64,000 nucleotides of DNA from JAPSGM01 sp963777045 (GTDB taxonomy: Bacteria > Chloroflexota > Limnocylindria > QHBO01), in the NCBI GenBank assembly GCA_963777045.1, contig CAVZPD010000009.1:1-64000 (forward strand), written 5' to 3'. The notes beneath the pieces are model-generated. The model did not search any database, had not been told where the DNA came from, and saw only the letters and a list, made by a program, of their open reading frames with translations. Both the position numbers and the translations under genes were made by a program. Numbering within the stretch: position 1 is the stretch's first letter; every line of letters starts with the position of its first letter. This document shows positions 44,002-52,383 of the stretch, in pieces.

Positions 44002-45192
44002 ATGAGCCACGCATCGGCAGGCACCGGCGCATCGTCCGATCCGGCGCGTCTCTTCACGCCGGCCTTCGTGCTGCTGGGCGTCTGCGAGCTCGCCTACTTC
44101 CTGGCGGCCGGACTGACCATTCCCCTCACGCCGCTCTTCGCTGAAGGACCGCTGGGGGCCGATGAGCTCGGGGTCGGCATCACCATCGGCGCATTCAGCG
44201 CCACGGCGCTGGTGCTGCGGCCCGTCGCCGGTCGCACGGCGGACCGCCGGGGTCGCCGATGGCTCCTTATCGGTGGCGCACTCCTGTGTGCGGCCGTCCT
44301 GGCCGCGACCTCGGTGACGACGTCGCTGGCGGTGATGATCGTGCTGCGGCTTCTGCTGGGCGTTGCCGAGGCGTTCTTCTTCGTGGCGGGCTTCGCGGCG
44401 CTGGCCGACCTCGCGCCGCCGGGACGCACCGGCGAGGCGCTCAGCTTCAACTCGCTGGCCCTCTACCTGGGAATTGCCATGGGCCCGGCGCTCGGCGAGT
44501 GGCTGCTGGACCTGGGCGGATTCACCCTCGCGTGGCTGGGCGGGGCGGGACTGGCACTGGCTGCCGCAGCCCTTGCCGTGTCGCTGCCCGAGACCGGAAC
44601 CCGGTCCAGCGTGGATTCCGGCCCGATGCGCATCATCCACCCGGCCGCCCTCGGTCCAGGTCTGGCCCTCTGCGCCGGCATCGTGGCGATGGGCGGCTTC
44701 CTGGGATTCGCCGCGCTGCACGTCCGCGATCTCGGCATGGAGAGCTCCGGTCCGGTCCTGCTGGCGTTCGGCATGGCGGTCGTCGGCTGCCGCATCTTCT
44801 TCGCGAAGCTCCCCGACCGGCTGCCACCCTTCCGGCTGGGGACGGTCGCCCTGGTGCTGACCGCCAGCGGGCTGGCGGGCGCCGCCCTCTTCGCCAGCGT
44901 CGCCGGGCTCCTGGCGAGCGCGGTGGTGATGGGCATCGGCGTCGCCTTCATCACGCCGGCGATGTTCTCGGCCGTGGTCGGTCGCGTGCGGCCAACTGAG
45001 CGCGGCGCTGCGCTTGGAACGGCATCGGTCTTCATCGACATCGGCCTGGGAGGTGGACCGGTGCTGGTCGGCCTCGTGGCCGGGTTCGCCTCGATCCCGC
45101 TCGGGTTCGCGGCGGCTGCCGGCGTGGCGGCGATCGGTGCCATCGGTTCCGCGCTGGCCATGCGTCCCCGCCCATCGGCCGCGACCGCCTGA
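44002..45192 (+). CDS. MFS transporter, 12-helix efflux type
   Basis: A 396-residue major facilitator with 12 helices and an early motif A (RPVAGRTADRRGRRWLLIGG). The ATG is preceded by GGAGGGGG. It resembles arabinose/drug efflux-type transporters and has no clear substrate. It ends 18 bp before the second MITE-like element and is the last gene of the module inserted in the nuo locus. Confidence 0.87.
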   Translation: MSHASAGTGASSDPARLFTPAFVLLGVCELAYFLAAGLTIPLTPLFAEGPLGADELGVGITIGAFSATALVLRPVAGRTADRRGRRWLLIGGALLCAAVLAATSVTTSLAVMIVLRLLLGVAEAFFFVAGFAALADLAPPGRTGEALSFNSLALYLGIAMGPALGEWLLDLGGFTLAWLGGAGLALAAAALAVSLPETGTRSSVDSGPMRIIHPAALGPGLALCAGIVAMGGFLGFAALHVRDLGMESSGPVLLAFGMAVVGCRIFFAKLPDRLPPFRLGTVALVLTASGLAGAALFASVAGLLASAVVMGIGVAFITPAMFSAVVGRVRPTERGAALGTASVFIDIGLGGGPVLVGLVAGFASIPLGFAAAAGVAAIGAIGSALAMRPRPSAATA

Positions 45193-45209
45193 GGGCCGGG
45201 TAGGGCGCC

Positions 45210-45367
45210 GGATCTTGTCAGGTGCGACCCTGGGTCACGTTATCCAGGTTCCGGGTGCAATGTCGGACCCGGACGGAGGGGTGCCACGCTCGCAGGGAGC
45301 TGGTCGGCGGGTCCACCGGCTCGGCGAAGGCGCTTAAGGTGACTGTCAGTCGCAGGTGACAAGATCC
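45210..45367. mobile_element. MITE-like element B (terminal inverted repeats)
   Basis: 158 bp with the same GGATCTTGTCA and TGACAAGATCC ends as element A (45210-45220, 45357-45367). Each end has a subterminal odd palindrome (GACCC-T-GGGTC on the left, GACTG-T-CAGTC on the right). An internal TCCGGGT/ACCCGGA hairpin lies near 45250. Same orientation as element A. It lies between the MFS gene and the end of the NuoG-like gene. Confidence 0.75.
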
Positions 45368-45421
45368 GGGCGGCGTCCGTGCGGCGTCCGCGGTTCGGGC
45401 AGCGCGCGAGCGCACCGGGAC

Positions 45422-47797
45422 CTAGCGGGTGGGACGCTCCCGGTCGGACATCTCCAGGATGTCGAGCATCGGCAGGTCGCGCTGGTACTCGCTGAACTCG
45501 AACTCGGGCCCGCAGCGCAGGGCGTCGTACGGGCAGGCATCGGCGCAGATGCCGCAGAAGATGCAGCGGCTGATGTCGAGCTGGTACGTCTCCAGGGTGC
45601 GCGGTCGCGGCATCAGGGCGCCGACCGGGCAGGTCTCCGCGCAGCGGCCGCAGGAGACGCACGGCGTCTCGTTGAGTGAGACGAAGTCGGCCGTGGTGAC
45701 GAGCGAGTCGAAGCCCTTGCCGATGAAGTCATAGCAGCCGGCGCCCACGATGTCCTTGCAGACCTGTGCGCAGCGGCCGCAGTCGATGCATCGGCTGTAG
45801 TCGCGCAGGATGAAGGAGTGCGTCTCGTCGCGGCCGTAGCCGTGGTTGACGCCGACGTACGGGTTGTCCTGGATCGAGCGCTCGTCGATGGCCATGTTGA
45901 GCGTCGTCTCGTACTCGATCGCCGCCTCGCGCAGGTCGCAGTGGCCGATCGCCTCGCAGGTGCACTGCAGGCAGCGCCCGGCCTCGCCCATGGCCTGGTC
46001 GCCGGTGTAGCCGAACTCGTACTCGCCGAAGTTGCCGCTGCGCTCGTCGGCCTCCTTCTTGCCCATCACGGCGCGCGGCTCCTTCACGTCGTCGGTGAAG
46101 GGCACGATGGTCAGGAAGTTCGGCTTCGGCTCCGACACGATGCGGCGCACCTGCGGGTCGTCGAGGTCGTGGCCGCGCAGCCAGTAGTCCATGGCGTACG
46201 AGGCCCGCCGGCCCTCGCCGATGGCCTCGACCACGGTGGCCGCGCCGGTCCGCACGTCGCCGGAGGCGAAGATCTTCGGCGCGCCGGTGCGGAAGATGTC
46301 CTCTTCGCTGACCAGGCGACCGCGGCGGTCGACCTCCAGCTGGGAGCGGATCTCCTCCGGTTCGGCGTCGACCCACGACAGCTCCGGTCCCTGGCCGATG
46401 GCGCCCAGCACGGTGTCGCACTCCACCACGAACTCGGTCCCCGGCATCGGCTCCGGGCGTCGGCGGCCCTGCTCGTCGGGCTCGCCCAGCTTCATGCGCT
46501 GGAACTCGACGCCGGTCACCTTGTTGCGGGCATCGGTCAGGATGCGGGTGGGCGAAGCCTGGAAGATGACCTTGGCCCCTTCCTCGATCGCCTCGTGCAC
46601 CTCGTCCTGCGCCGGCATGTCCTTCAGGTCGCGGCGGTAGACGAGCGTCACCTCGGCGGCGCGCTGCCGGACGCTGGTCCGGGTGCAGTCGATGGCGGTG
46701 AATCCGCCGCCGATGACCACCACGCGAGCGCCCTGCAGCGAGGGGATCTCGAGCCCGCGCGTCGAGTTGTAGAGGTTCTCGAGGGCGTTGACGACGCCGT
46801 CGGCGTCCTCGCCGGGAATGCCCAGCTCATTCGAGCGGTAGCAGCCGATGCCGACGTAGACCGCGTCGTAGCCGTCGGCCAGCAGGTCGGCGATGTGGAA
46901 GTCGCGCCCGAGGCGCATGTTCGGCTTGAAGGTGGCGCCCAGCTCCCAGACGTGGTTCAGCTCGCGGTCCATCCAGCCCTTCGGCAGCCGATACTCCGGG
47001 ATGCCGTAGCGCAGCATCCCGCCCTGCTCCGGCTCGGCCTCGAAGACGTCGCAGTGATGACCGCGCAGCTGCAGGTAGTACGCGGCAGCCAGCCCCGCCG
47101 GTCCGGCGCCGATGATCGCCACCCGCCGCCCGGTGTCGGGGTCCTTGGGCCACGGGATCGGGGCCGGCGCATCCACTTCCAGCACGCGGTCCGCGCAGTA
47201 GCGGTGCGAGTCGCGGATGGCGATGGCGGTGTCCACCTCCTCGCGCCGGCAGTGCGTCTCGCACGGCGCGGGGCAGACGCGGCCCAGGATCGCGGGGAAG
47301 GGGAGCGAGCGCTTCAGGATCCGTGTCGCCTCTTCCCAGTTGCCCAGCGTGTTCTGCTTGAGGTAGCCGGGGATGTCAACGCGCGTCGGGCACTTGAACT
47401 GGCAGGGCGGCAGGCAGTAGGCGTCGTGGTCGGAGAAGATCAGCTCCAGCACCATGCGGCGGTTCTCGATGAGCCGCTCGTTGTGGGTGGTGACGACCAT
47501 CCCTTCTTCGATCTTCGTGCCGCAGGAGATGGGCGTGTCGTCACGGCCCTCCACCTCGACCACGCAGATGCGGCAGGCGCCGTAGGGCGCCAGCTTCGGC
47601 TCGTAGCAGAGCGTCGGGACGTCGATCCCCAGCACCCGGCAGGCCTGCAGGATGGTCTGGCCCTCCTCGGCCTCGACCTGCTCGCCGTTGATCGTGACGC
47701 CGATCTTGCGCGTGCCGGGCGTCATGGGCCAGACGGGCGCGTAGTCGTCCGGGCGCAGTGGCGCCCCCTTGCCGTTGCCGTTGGTCGCGAAGCTCAT
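45422..47797 (-). CDS. NuoG-type 2Fe-2S / GltD-type flavoprotein / double-ferredoxin fusion subunit
   Basis: A 791-residue multidomain redox protein in the place of nuoG. In order: an N-terminal [2Fe-2S] domain (CYEPKLAPYGACRIC), Cys clusters CLPPCQFKC and CPAPCETHC as in GltD, and an FAD site (GAGPAGLAAAYYL). An NAD(P)H site (VVVIGGGFTAIDCTRT) with YRRDLKDMPA follows, then an extra RCLQCTC motif and NuoG-like 4Fe-4S motifs (CIDCGRCAQVC, CVSCGRCAETCP). A final NuoI-like CIFCGICADACP lies close to the C-terminus. The molybdopterin-like half of ordinary NuoG is absent. It should route electrons from NAD(P)H into complex I. Coupled within nuoA-F. Confidence 0.82.
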   Translation of the reverse strand: MSFATNGNGKGAPLRPDDYAPVWPMTPGTRKIGVTINGEQVEAEEGQTILQACRVLGIDVPTLCYEPKLAPYGACRICVVEVEGRDDTPISCGTKIEEGMVVTTHNERLIENRRMVLELIFSDHDAYCLPPCQFKCPTRVDIPGYLKQNTLGNWEEATRILKRSLPFPAILGRVCPAPCETHCRREEVDTAIAIRDSHRYCADRVLEVDAPAPIPWPKDPDTGRRVAIIGAGPAGLAAAYYLQLRGHHCDVFEAEPEQGGMLRYGIPEYRLPKGWMDRELNHVWELGATFKPNMRLGRDFHIADLLADGYDAVYVGIGCYRSNELGIPGEDADGVVNALENLYNSTRGLEIPSLQGARVVVIGGGFTAIDCTRTSVRQRAAEVTLVYRRDLKDMPAQDEVHEAIEEGAKVIFQASPTRILTDARNKVTGVEFQRMKLGEPDEQGRRRPEPMPGTEFVVECDTVLGAIGQGPELSWVDAEPEEIRSQLEVDRRGRLVSEEDIFRTGAPKIFASGDVRTGAATVVEAIGEGRRASYAMDYWLRGHDLDDPQVRRIVSEPKPNFLTIVPFTDDVKEPRAVMGKKEADERSGNFGEYEFGYTGDQAMGEAGRCLQCTCEAIGHCDLREAAIEYETTLNMAIDERSIQDNPYVGVNHGYGRDETHSFILRDYSRCIDCGRCAQVCKDIVGAGCYDFIGKGFDSLVTTADFVSLNETPCVSCGRCAETCPVGALMPRPRTLETYQLDISRCIFCGICADACPYDALRCGPEFEFSEYQRDLPMLDILEMSDRERPTR

Positions 47798-47810
47798 CGG
47801 TCCATCAATG

Positions 47811-49197
47811 CTAGCGGGCTTCCGCGGAGCCGGCCGGCTCGATGCCTGGCAGCGGTTCGATCAGGGGAGCGACGGGCGCCACACGGCAGGCCCCGGCCGG
47901 GCACTCGCCGCGCTCCGCATGCGCACGGTACTCGTCGGCGAAGCGGTCGAGCGTCGTCAGCATGGGTCGCGGCGCGCGCGCCTCGAGGCCGCAGAGCGCG
48001 GTGTCGTGCATCTTGCGCGACAGCTCTCGAAGCAGGTTGAAGTCGTTGGGCCGCGGCGTGGCCGACAGGATGCGATCCATCGCCTCGACCAGCCGTTTGG
48101 TGCCGATGCGGCACGGAACGGCCTTGCCGCACGCCTCGCGCGCGGACCAGTCCAGGAAGAAGCGGGCCGTGTCCACCATGCAGGTCTCGGTGTTCGTGAC
48201 CAGTACCTGGCCCATGCCCATGCCGCCACCCGCCTCGTGCAGCGCCTCGTAGTCGTACGGCGTCCGCAGCTCACCGGCACCCAGCGCCCCGCCGCCCGGG
48301 CCGCCGGTGAAGACGGCCTTCAGCGTGCCGGTCGCGCCGCCGGCGAGGTTGACGATCTCCTCGAGTGGGGTCCCGAGCGCGACCTCGGCCAGTCCGGCCT
48401 CGTGGACCCTGCCGTAGATGCTCACCAGCTTCGTCCCGGGGCTGGCCTGGCTGCCCACGCTGCTGAAGGCATCCGCCGAGTGCGACAGGATCCAGGCCAC
48501 GTGCGCCAGCGTCTCGCCGTTGTGCACCACGGTGGGGGCGCCGGCGAGGCCTGAGCTGGTCGGATACGGCGGCCGGATCACGGGCATGCCGCGGTCACCG
48601 GCCAGGGCGGCGATGAGCGCCGACTCCTCGCCCGCCACCAGGGAACCGGAGCCCTCCTGCACCGATACCTGGCACGAGAAGTCCGTCCCCAGGATCAGGT
48701 ACCCGGCGAATCGGTTCTCCTCCGCCTCGGCCACGGCCTTGCGCAGGCGCTCGAGCGCTAGCGAGCCAGTCGCGCCGAACCGCGAGGATCGCCTCCGAGG
48801 CACCGGTGGCGAAGGCGGTGATGAGGAGCCCCTCCAGCACCAGGTGCGGGTTGGCCTCTGCCAGGGCGCGGTCTCCCAGCGCGGTCGGATCTGCGCCGAT
48901 GAGGTTGGCCACGACGATGCGGCGATTTCCCTCCGCCGCCCGCATGGCGCGCCACTTGTCGGCGGTCGGGTATCCGCCACCGCCGCGCCCACGCAGCCGT
49001 GCCTCGGCGATCTCGGCGACGGTCCCCTCCGCGCCCATGTGGGCGATGGCACGTTCCAGCCCGCCGTAGCCGCCGTGTTCGCGGTACGAGGAGATCGTGG
49101 TGGGATCGACATGACCGATGCTGCCCAGCAGCCGCTGCTCGCCGCCGGGGAGGAGCCGGATCTGCGGCGAGAGGCCGGGGAGGTTCGCGTCAGGCAT
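47811..49197 (-). CDS. nuoF: NuoF-like NADH-binding subunit, altered Fe-S site, frameshifted
   Basis: About 461 residues if one surplus base at 48751-48763 is ignored. The first frame has the flavin/NADH loop GRGGGGYPTADKW. The second continues to VVHNGETLAHV, the glycine-rich GGPGGGALG and the C-terminal iron-sulfur region. That region reads EACGKAVPCRIGT, where ordinary NuoF has SCGKCTPCREG, so the middle Cys of the C-x2-C-x2-C set is Ala. The fourth Cys (ALCGLEA) remains. The gene sits between the NuoI-NuoE fusion and the NuoG-GltD fusion. Normal N3 cluster assembly is doubtful. Confidence 0.8.
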
Positions 49198-49202
49198 GCC
49201 GT

Positions 49203-50069
49203 TCAGCTCACGCTCGCCGGGGTCTTGCGTGCCTTCGCGCCAGCGGCCCGCTGGCGTTGGTCCGCGGCGCGGCGCTCCCCGACCAGGTGCCGTGCCTGCT
49301 CCGGAGTCACCGGTCCGTAGACCATCGTGTCGATCCTGACGGCAGGCGCCATGGCGCCGGCACTGACCTCGTGCGATGTTTCCAGGGTGAAGCTCGCGTC
49401 GTCGGTCGACTCGCCCGGCGAGATGCCAAGCTCATCGGCGAGGGCGTCGAGGATCTCCGGCCCGCCCGCGAAGCGGCAGGCGGTGCAGGTGCAGACCACG
49501 ACGAGGTGTCCCTCGGAAGGCAGCAGGCGGAAGCCACCCAGGCTCGCCGCACCGAAGACCTGCGCCCAGTGGATCGTCATCTGGGTGGAGATGATGCGCA
49601 GCGACCGCTCAGGGAGGTAGCCGTAGCGCTCCTGCACCGCGGTGAAGATGGCGACCAGCGACTCGGGTCGTGCCTTGTAGGCCTCGACCACGCCGCGCAC
49701 CCACGCGTCGTCGATCGCCTCGTCCCAGCGCACCGGGTTGCGCATCGGCCTGGCGGCCAGCCCGGCGCGGCGGTAGGCGTTCGGATCCTTGCGCTCGTCG
49801 TAGATCTCCGGCATGCCGTAGCGGATGCGGTTGCCCTGCGAGTCGAAGCCGGACATGTCGATCGCCTCGACCGGGCAGACCTGCGCGCACTGGAAGCAGA
49901 CCTCGCACTTGTGCTCCCCGAACGGGTCGTAGATGAGGTCCAGCCGGCCGCGCCAGCGCTCCGGCATCTGCGGACGCTCCTCCGGGTACTGTCGCGTGAC
50001 CTTCGGGGTGAAGAGGTTGCGCAGGGTGGTCCACATGCCCTGGGCGATTCCGGCGCCTGGAATGGCCAT
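49203..50069 (-). CDS. NuoI N-terminal half fused to a degenerate NuoE domain
   Basis: A 288-residue fusion. Residues 10-85 match the start of NuoI (GMWTTLRNLF, then RQYPEERPQMPERWRGR) and keep one 4Fe-4S motif CEVCFQCAQVCP. The second NuoI motif is missing and appears instead at the end of the 45422 protein. Residues about 115-270 match NuoE (SLVAIFTAVQERYGYLP; a CTCTACRF ligand pair). The second NuoE ligand pair (CLGAC) reads VSAGAM, with both Cys lost. So only a partial [2Fe-2S] site remains. Operonic with nuoH and nuoF. Confidence 0.82.
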   Translation of the reverse strand: MAIPGAGIAQGMWTTLRNLFTPKVTRQYPEERPQMPERWRGRLDLIYDPFGEHKCEVCFQCAQVCPVEAIDMSGFDSQGNRIRYGMPEIYDERKDPNAYRRAGLAARPMRNPVRWDEAIDDAWVRGVVEAYKARPESLVAIFTAVQERYGYLPERSLRIISTQMTIHWAQVFGAASLGGFRLLPSEGHLVVVCTCTACRFAGGPEILDALADELGISPGESTDDASFTLETSHEVSAGAMAPAVRIDTMVYGPVTPEQARHLVGERRAADQRQRAAGAKARKTPASVS

Positions 50070-50073
50070 CGGC

Positions 50074-51087
50074 TCAGCCTCCCACCGGCTGCAGGTTGAA
50101 GATGAGGACGATGGCGGCCACCACGAACAGGTTGACGAGCGCCAGGGGCAGGAGCGCCTTCCAGGCCATGCCCATCAGCTGGTCCACGCGCACGCGGGGC
50201 AGCGTCGTGCGCATCCAGACTGCCAGGAAGACGAACAGGTAGGTCTTGATGAAGAAGGAGAGCACGCCCAGCAGCGTGCCGAAGGCGTTGTCCGGCAGCG
50301 TCACGAACGGGATCAGCCAGCCACCGAAGAAGAGGGTGACGACGATGGTGCTCATGATGAAGAGGGCGACGTACTCGGCGAAGAAGAAGAAGCCGAAGCG
50401 CATGCCCGAGTACTCGGTGGCGAAGCCGGCCACGATCTCGCTGTCGGCCTCGATCATGTCGAACGGCGTGCGGTTGATCTCCGCCCACGCCGCGATGAAG
50501 AAGACCGGGAAGATGTACCACTGCCAGACGATGCCCCAGCCGTTCACCCGCTGCCACTCGATCATGCCGGTGAAGCTCAGGCTGCCGGTGAGCACCACCA
50601 GCCCGACCACCGAGAGCGTCAGCGGGATCTCGTAGCTCACCATCTGCGCCGCGCTGCGCAGGCCGCCGAGCAGCGAGTACTTGTTGTAGCTGGCCCAGCC
50701 GGCCACCAGCAGCCCGACCACGGACAGGCCCAGCACCGCGAAGAAGTAGACGACGCTGATGCTCGAGTCGATGGCGACCAGGCCGGGGCCGAACGGGATG
50801 ACCAGCATGCTCATGGCGGCGGCCATGAAGACCATCCAGGGCGCCAGGGTGAAGGTCGCCCGGTCCGCCTGGTCCGGCGTGGCATCCTCCTTGGCGAGCA
50901 CCTTGAAGCCGTGGATCGTGCTCTGGAACATCCCCCATGGACCGATGCGGTTCGGCCCGAAGCGCAGCTGCATCTGGGCGATGATCTTCATCTCCATCTG
51001 GATGACGATGAAGGCGGTCGGCACGGTCAGCAGCAGCAGCAGCGTGGTGGCCAGGACGAATCGCCCCAGGCCCAGCAGGAGCTCCAT
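50074..51087 (-). CDS. nuoH: NADH-quinone oxidoreductase subunit H
   Basis: A 337-residue eight-helix membrane subunit that anchors the peripheral arm and forms part of the quinone channel. Conserved segments are QLRFGPNRIGPWGMFQ, the cytoplasmic LAEINRTPFD-type loop (AAWAEINRTPFDMIEADSEIV) and ATEYSGMRFG. All are intact, so quinone binding should be normal. One base from nuoD. Confidence 0.96.
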   Translation of the reverse strand: MELLLGLGRFVLATTLLLLLTVPTAFIVIQMEMKIIAQMQLRFGPNRIGPWGMFQSTIHGFKVLAKEDATPDQADRATFTLAPWMVFMAAAMSMLVIPFGPGLVAIDSSISVVYFFAVLGLSVVGLLVAGWASYNKYSLLGGLRSAAQMVSYEIPLTLSVVGLVVLTGSLSFTGMIEWQRVNGWGIVWQWYIFPVFFIAAWAEINRTPFDMIEADSEIVAGFATEYSGMRFGFFFFAEYVALFIMSTIVVTLFFGGWLIPFVTLPDNAFGTLLGVLSFFIKTYLFVFLAVWMRTTLPRVRVDQLMGMAWKALLPLALVNLFVVAAIVLIFNLQPVGG

Positions 51088-52383
51088 CTACTTGTCCACC
51101 CCGCCCATCACCGGGTCGAGGCTGGCCATCACCGCCATGGTGTCGGCGATGAGGTGCCCCGGCATGAGCGCCGGCATCACCTGCAGCGAGATGAACGACG
51201 GGTCGCGCATGCGGAACCGATACGGCGTCGGGCCGCCATCGCTGATGGCGTAGACGGAGTAGAAGCCGCGCGGCGACTCGACCGCACCGAAGGCGCGGCC
51301 GGGACGCGGTCGGATGATGCCCGGCACCTGGGCCTGCACCGGTCCGTGCGGCATCTTGTCGACGATCTGGTCAATCAGGTGCAGGCTCTGCTTGATCTCG
51401 GCCACGCGCTGCATGTAGCGAGCGTAGCTGTCGCCGCCCGGCTGGGTGATCACGTCGAACTCGAGCTCGTCGTAGATCGAGTAGGGGTGCGCCTTGCGCA
51501 CGTCGAAGGGAACGCCGGAGGCGCGCAGGTTCGGCCCCGAGACGCCCAACGCGATCGCGCGCTCTCCCGAGAGGGTCCCCATTCCGATCGTCCGCTGCCG
51601 GAAGATCTCGTTGCCGGTGATGAGCGCCTCGTTGTCGCTGACGCTGCGGCCGACGTTCTGGCGCCAGGTCGAGAGACGGTTGATGAACTCGTCGCCGATA
51701 TCCCAGTTGACGCCCCCCACGCGGAAGAAGTTGAAGAGCATGCGCTGGCCCGAGATGGAGGCCAGCAGCTCGACCGTCTCGTCGCGGTTGATGAAGGCGT
51801 ACAGGATGGGGGTGATGCCGCCCATGTCGAGCGCCAGGAAGCCCATCATCAAGCCGTGGCTGAAGACGCGGTTCAGCTCCACCACCAGCGCGCGGATGTA
51901 CTCGGCGCGCTTCGGTGCCTTGATGTCGTACAGCTTCTCGAAGGCGATCGCCGGCGCGTGCTCGTTGTGCATCGACGAGAGGTAGTCCATCGGATCGACG
52001 TAGGTGAGCACGGTGGTGTAGGTGGCGTTCTCGCACAGCTTCTCGATGCCGCGGTGCAGGTAGCCGAGCACCGGGTCGATGTCGGAGATCACCTCGCCGC
52101 GGATCTTGACCACCAGCCGCATCACCCCGTGGGTTGAGGGGTGCTGCGGCCCCATGTTGAGGAGCATCTCGCCCTCGTCGAGCGAGTACATCTCCGCCTC
52201 GCGCTCCGTCTGCGGCGGCCGATCCGGCACGCCGACCTGCTCGAAGCCGGCGTACTCGGCTCCGCCGCCCGGGCGTGAGCCGCCACCCGGCGCCGTGCCG
52301 AAGGCGGCAGCGAGCCGCTCCTCCTCGGCGCGATCGAGCTCGATCGGATCGGGGATCGGCGTCTCTGGATCGATCTTCGTCAT
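51088..52383 (-). CDS. nuoD: NADH-quinone oxidoreductase subunit D
   Basis: A 431-residue 49-kDa-type subunit with the conserved NMGPQHPSTHGVMR quinone-site motif (including the key His and Tyr environment), then YLHRGIEKLCEN and the PGGDSYARYMQR region. The N-terminal 65 residues are an extra acidic/low-complexity extension not seen in typical NuoD. ATG 52383 overlaps the nuoC stop by ATGA. Confidence 0.95.
   Translation of the reverse strand: MTKIDPETPIPDPIELDRAEEERLAAAFGTAPGGGSRPGGGAEYAGFEQVGVPDRPPQTEREAEMYSLDEGEMLLNMGPQHPSTHGVMRLVVKIRGEVISDIDPVLGYLHRGIEKLCENATYTTVLTYVDPMDYLSSMHNEHAPAIAFEKLYDIKAPKRAEYIRALVVELNRVFSHGLMMGFLALDMGGITPILYAFINRDETVELLASISGQRMLFNFFRVGGVNWDIGDEFINRLSTWRQNVGRSVSDNEALITGNEIFRQRTIGMGTLSGERAIALGVSGPNLRASGVPFDVRKAHPYSIYDELEFDVITQPGGDSYARYMQRVAEIKQSLHLIDQIVDKMPHGPVQAQVPGIIRPRPGRAFGAVESPRGFYSVYAISDGGPTPYRFRMRDPSFISLQVMPALMPGHLIADTMAVMASLDPVMGGVDK

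Noticed and set aside
41385..45367. Composite transposon calling for the module inside the nuo locus
   Set aside because: No transposase gene or convincing target-site duplication is visible, so only two MITE-like elements and a suggested mobile origin are reported.
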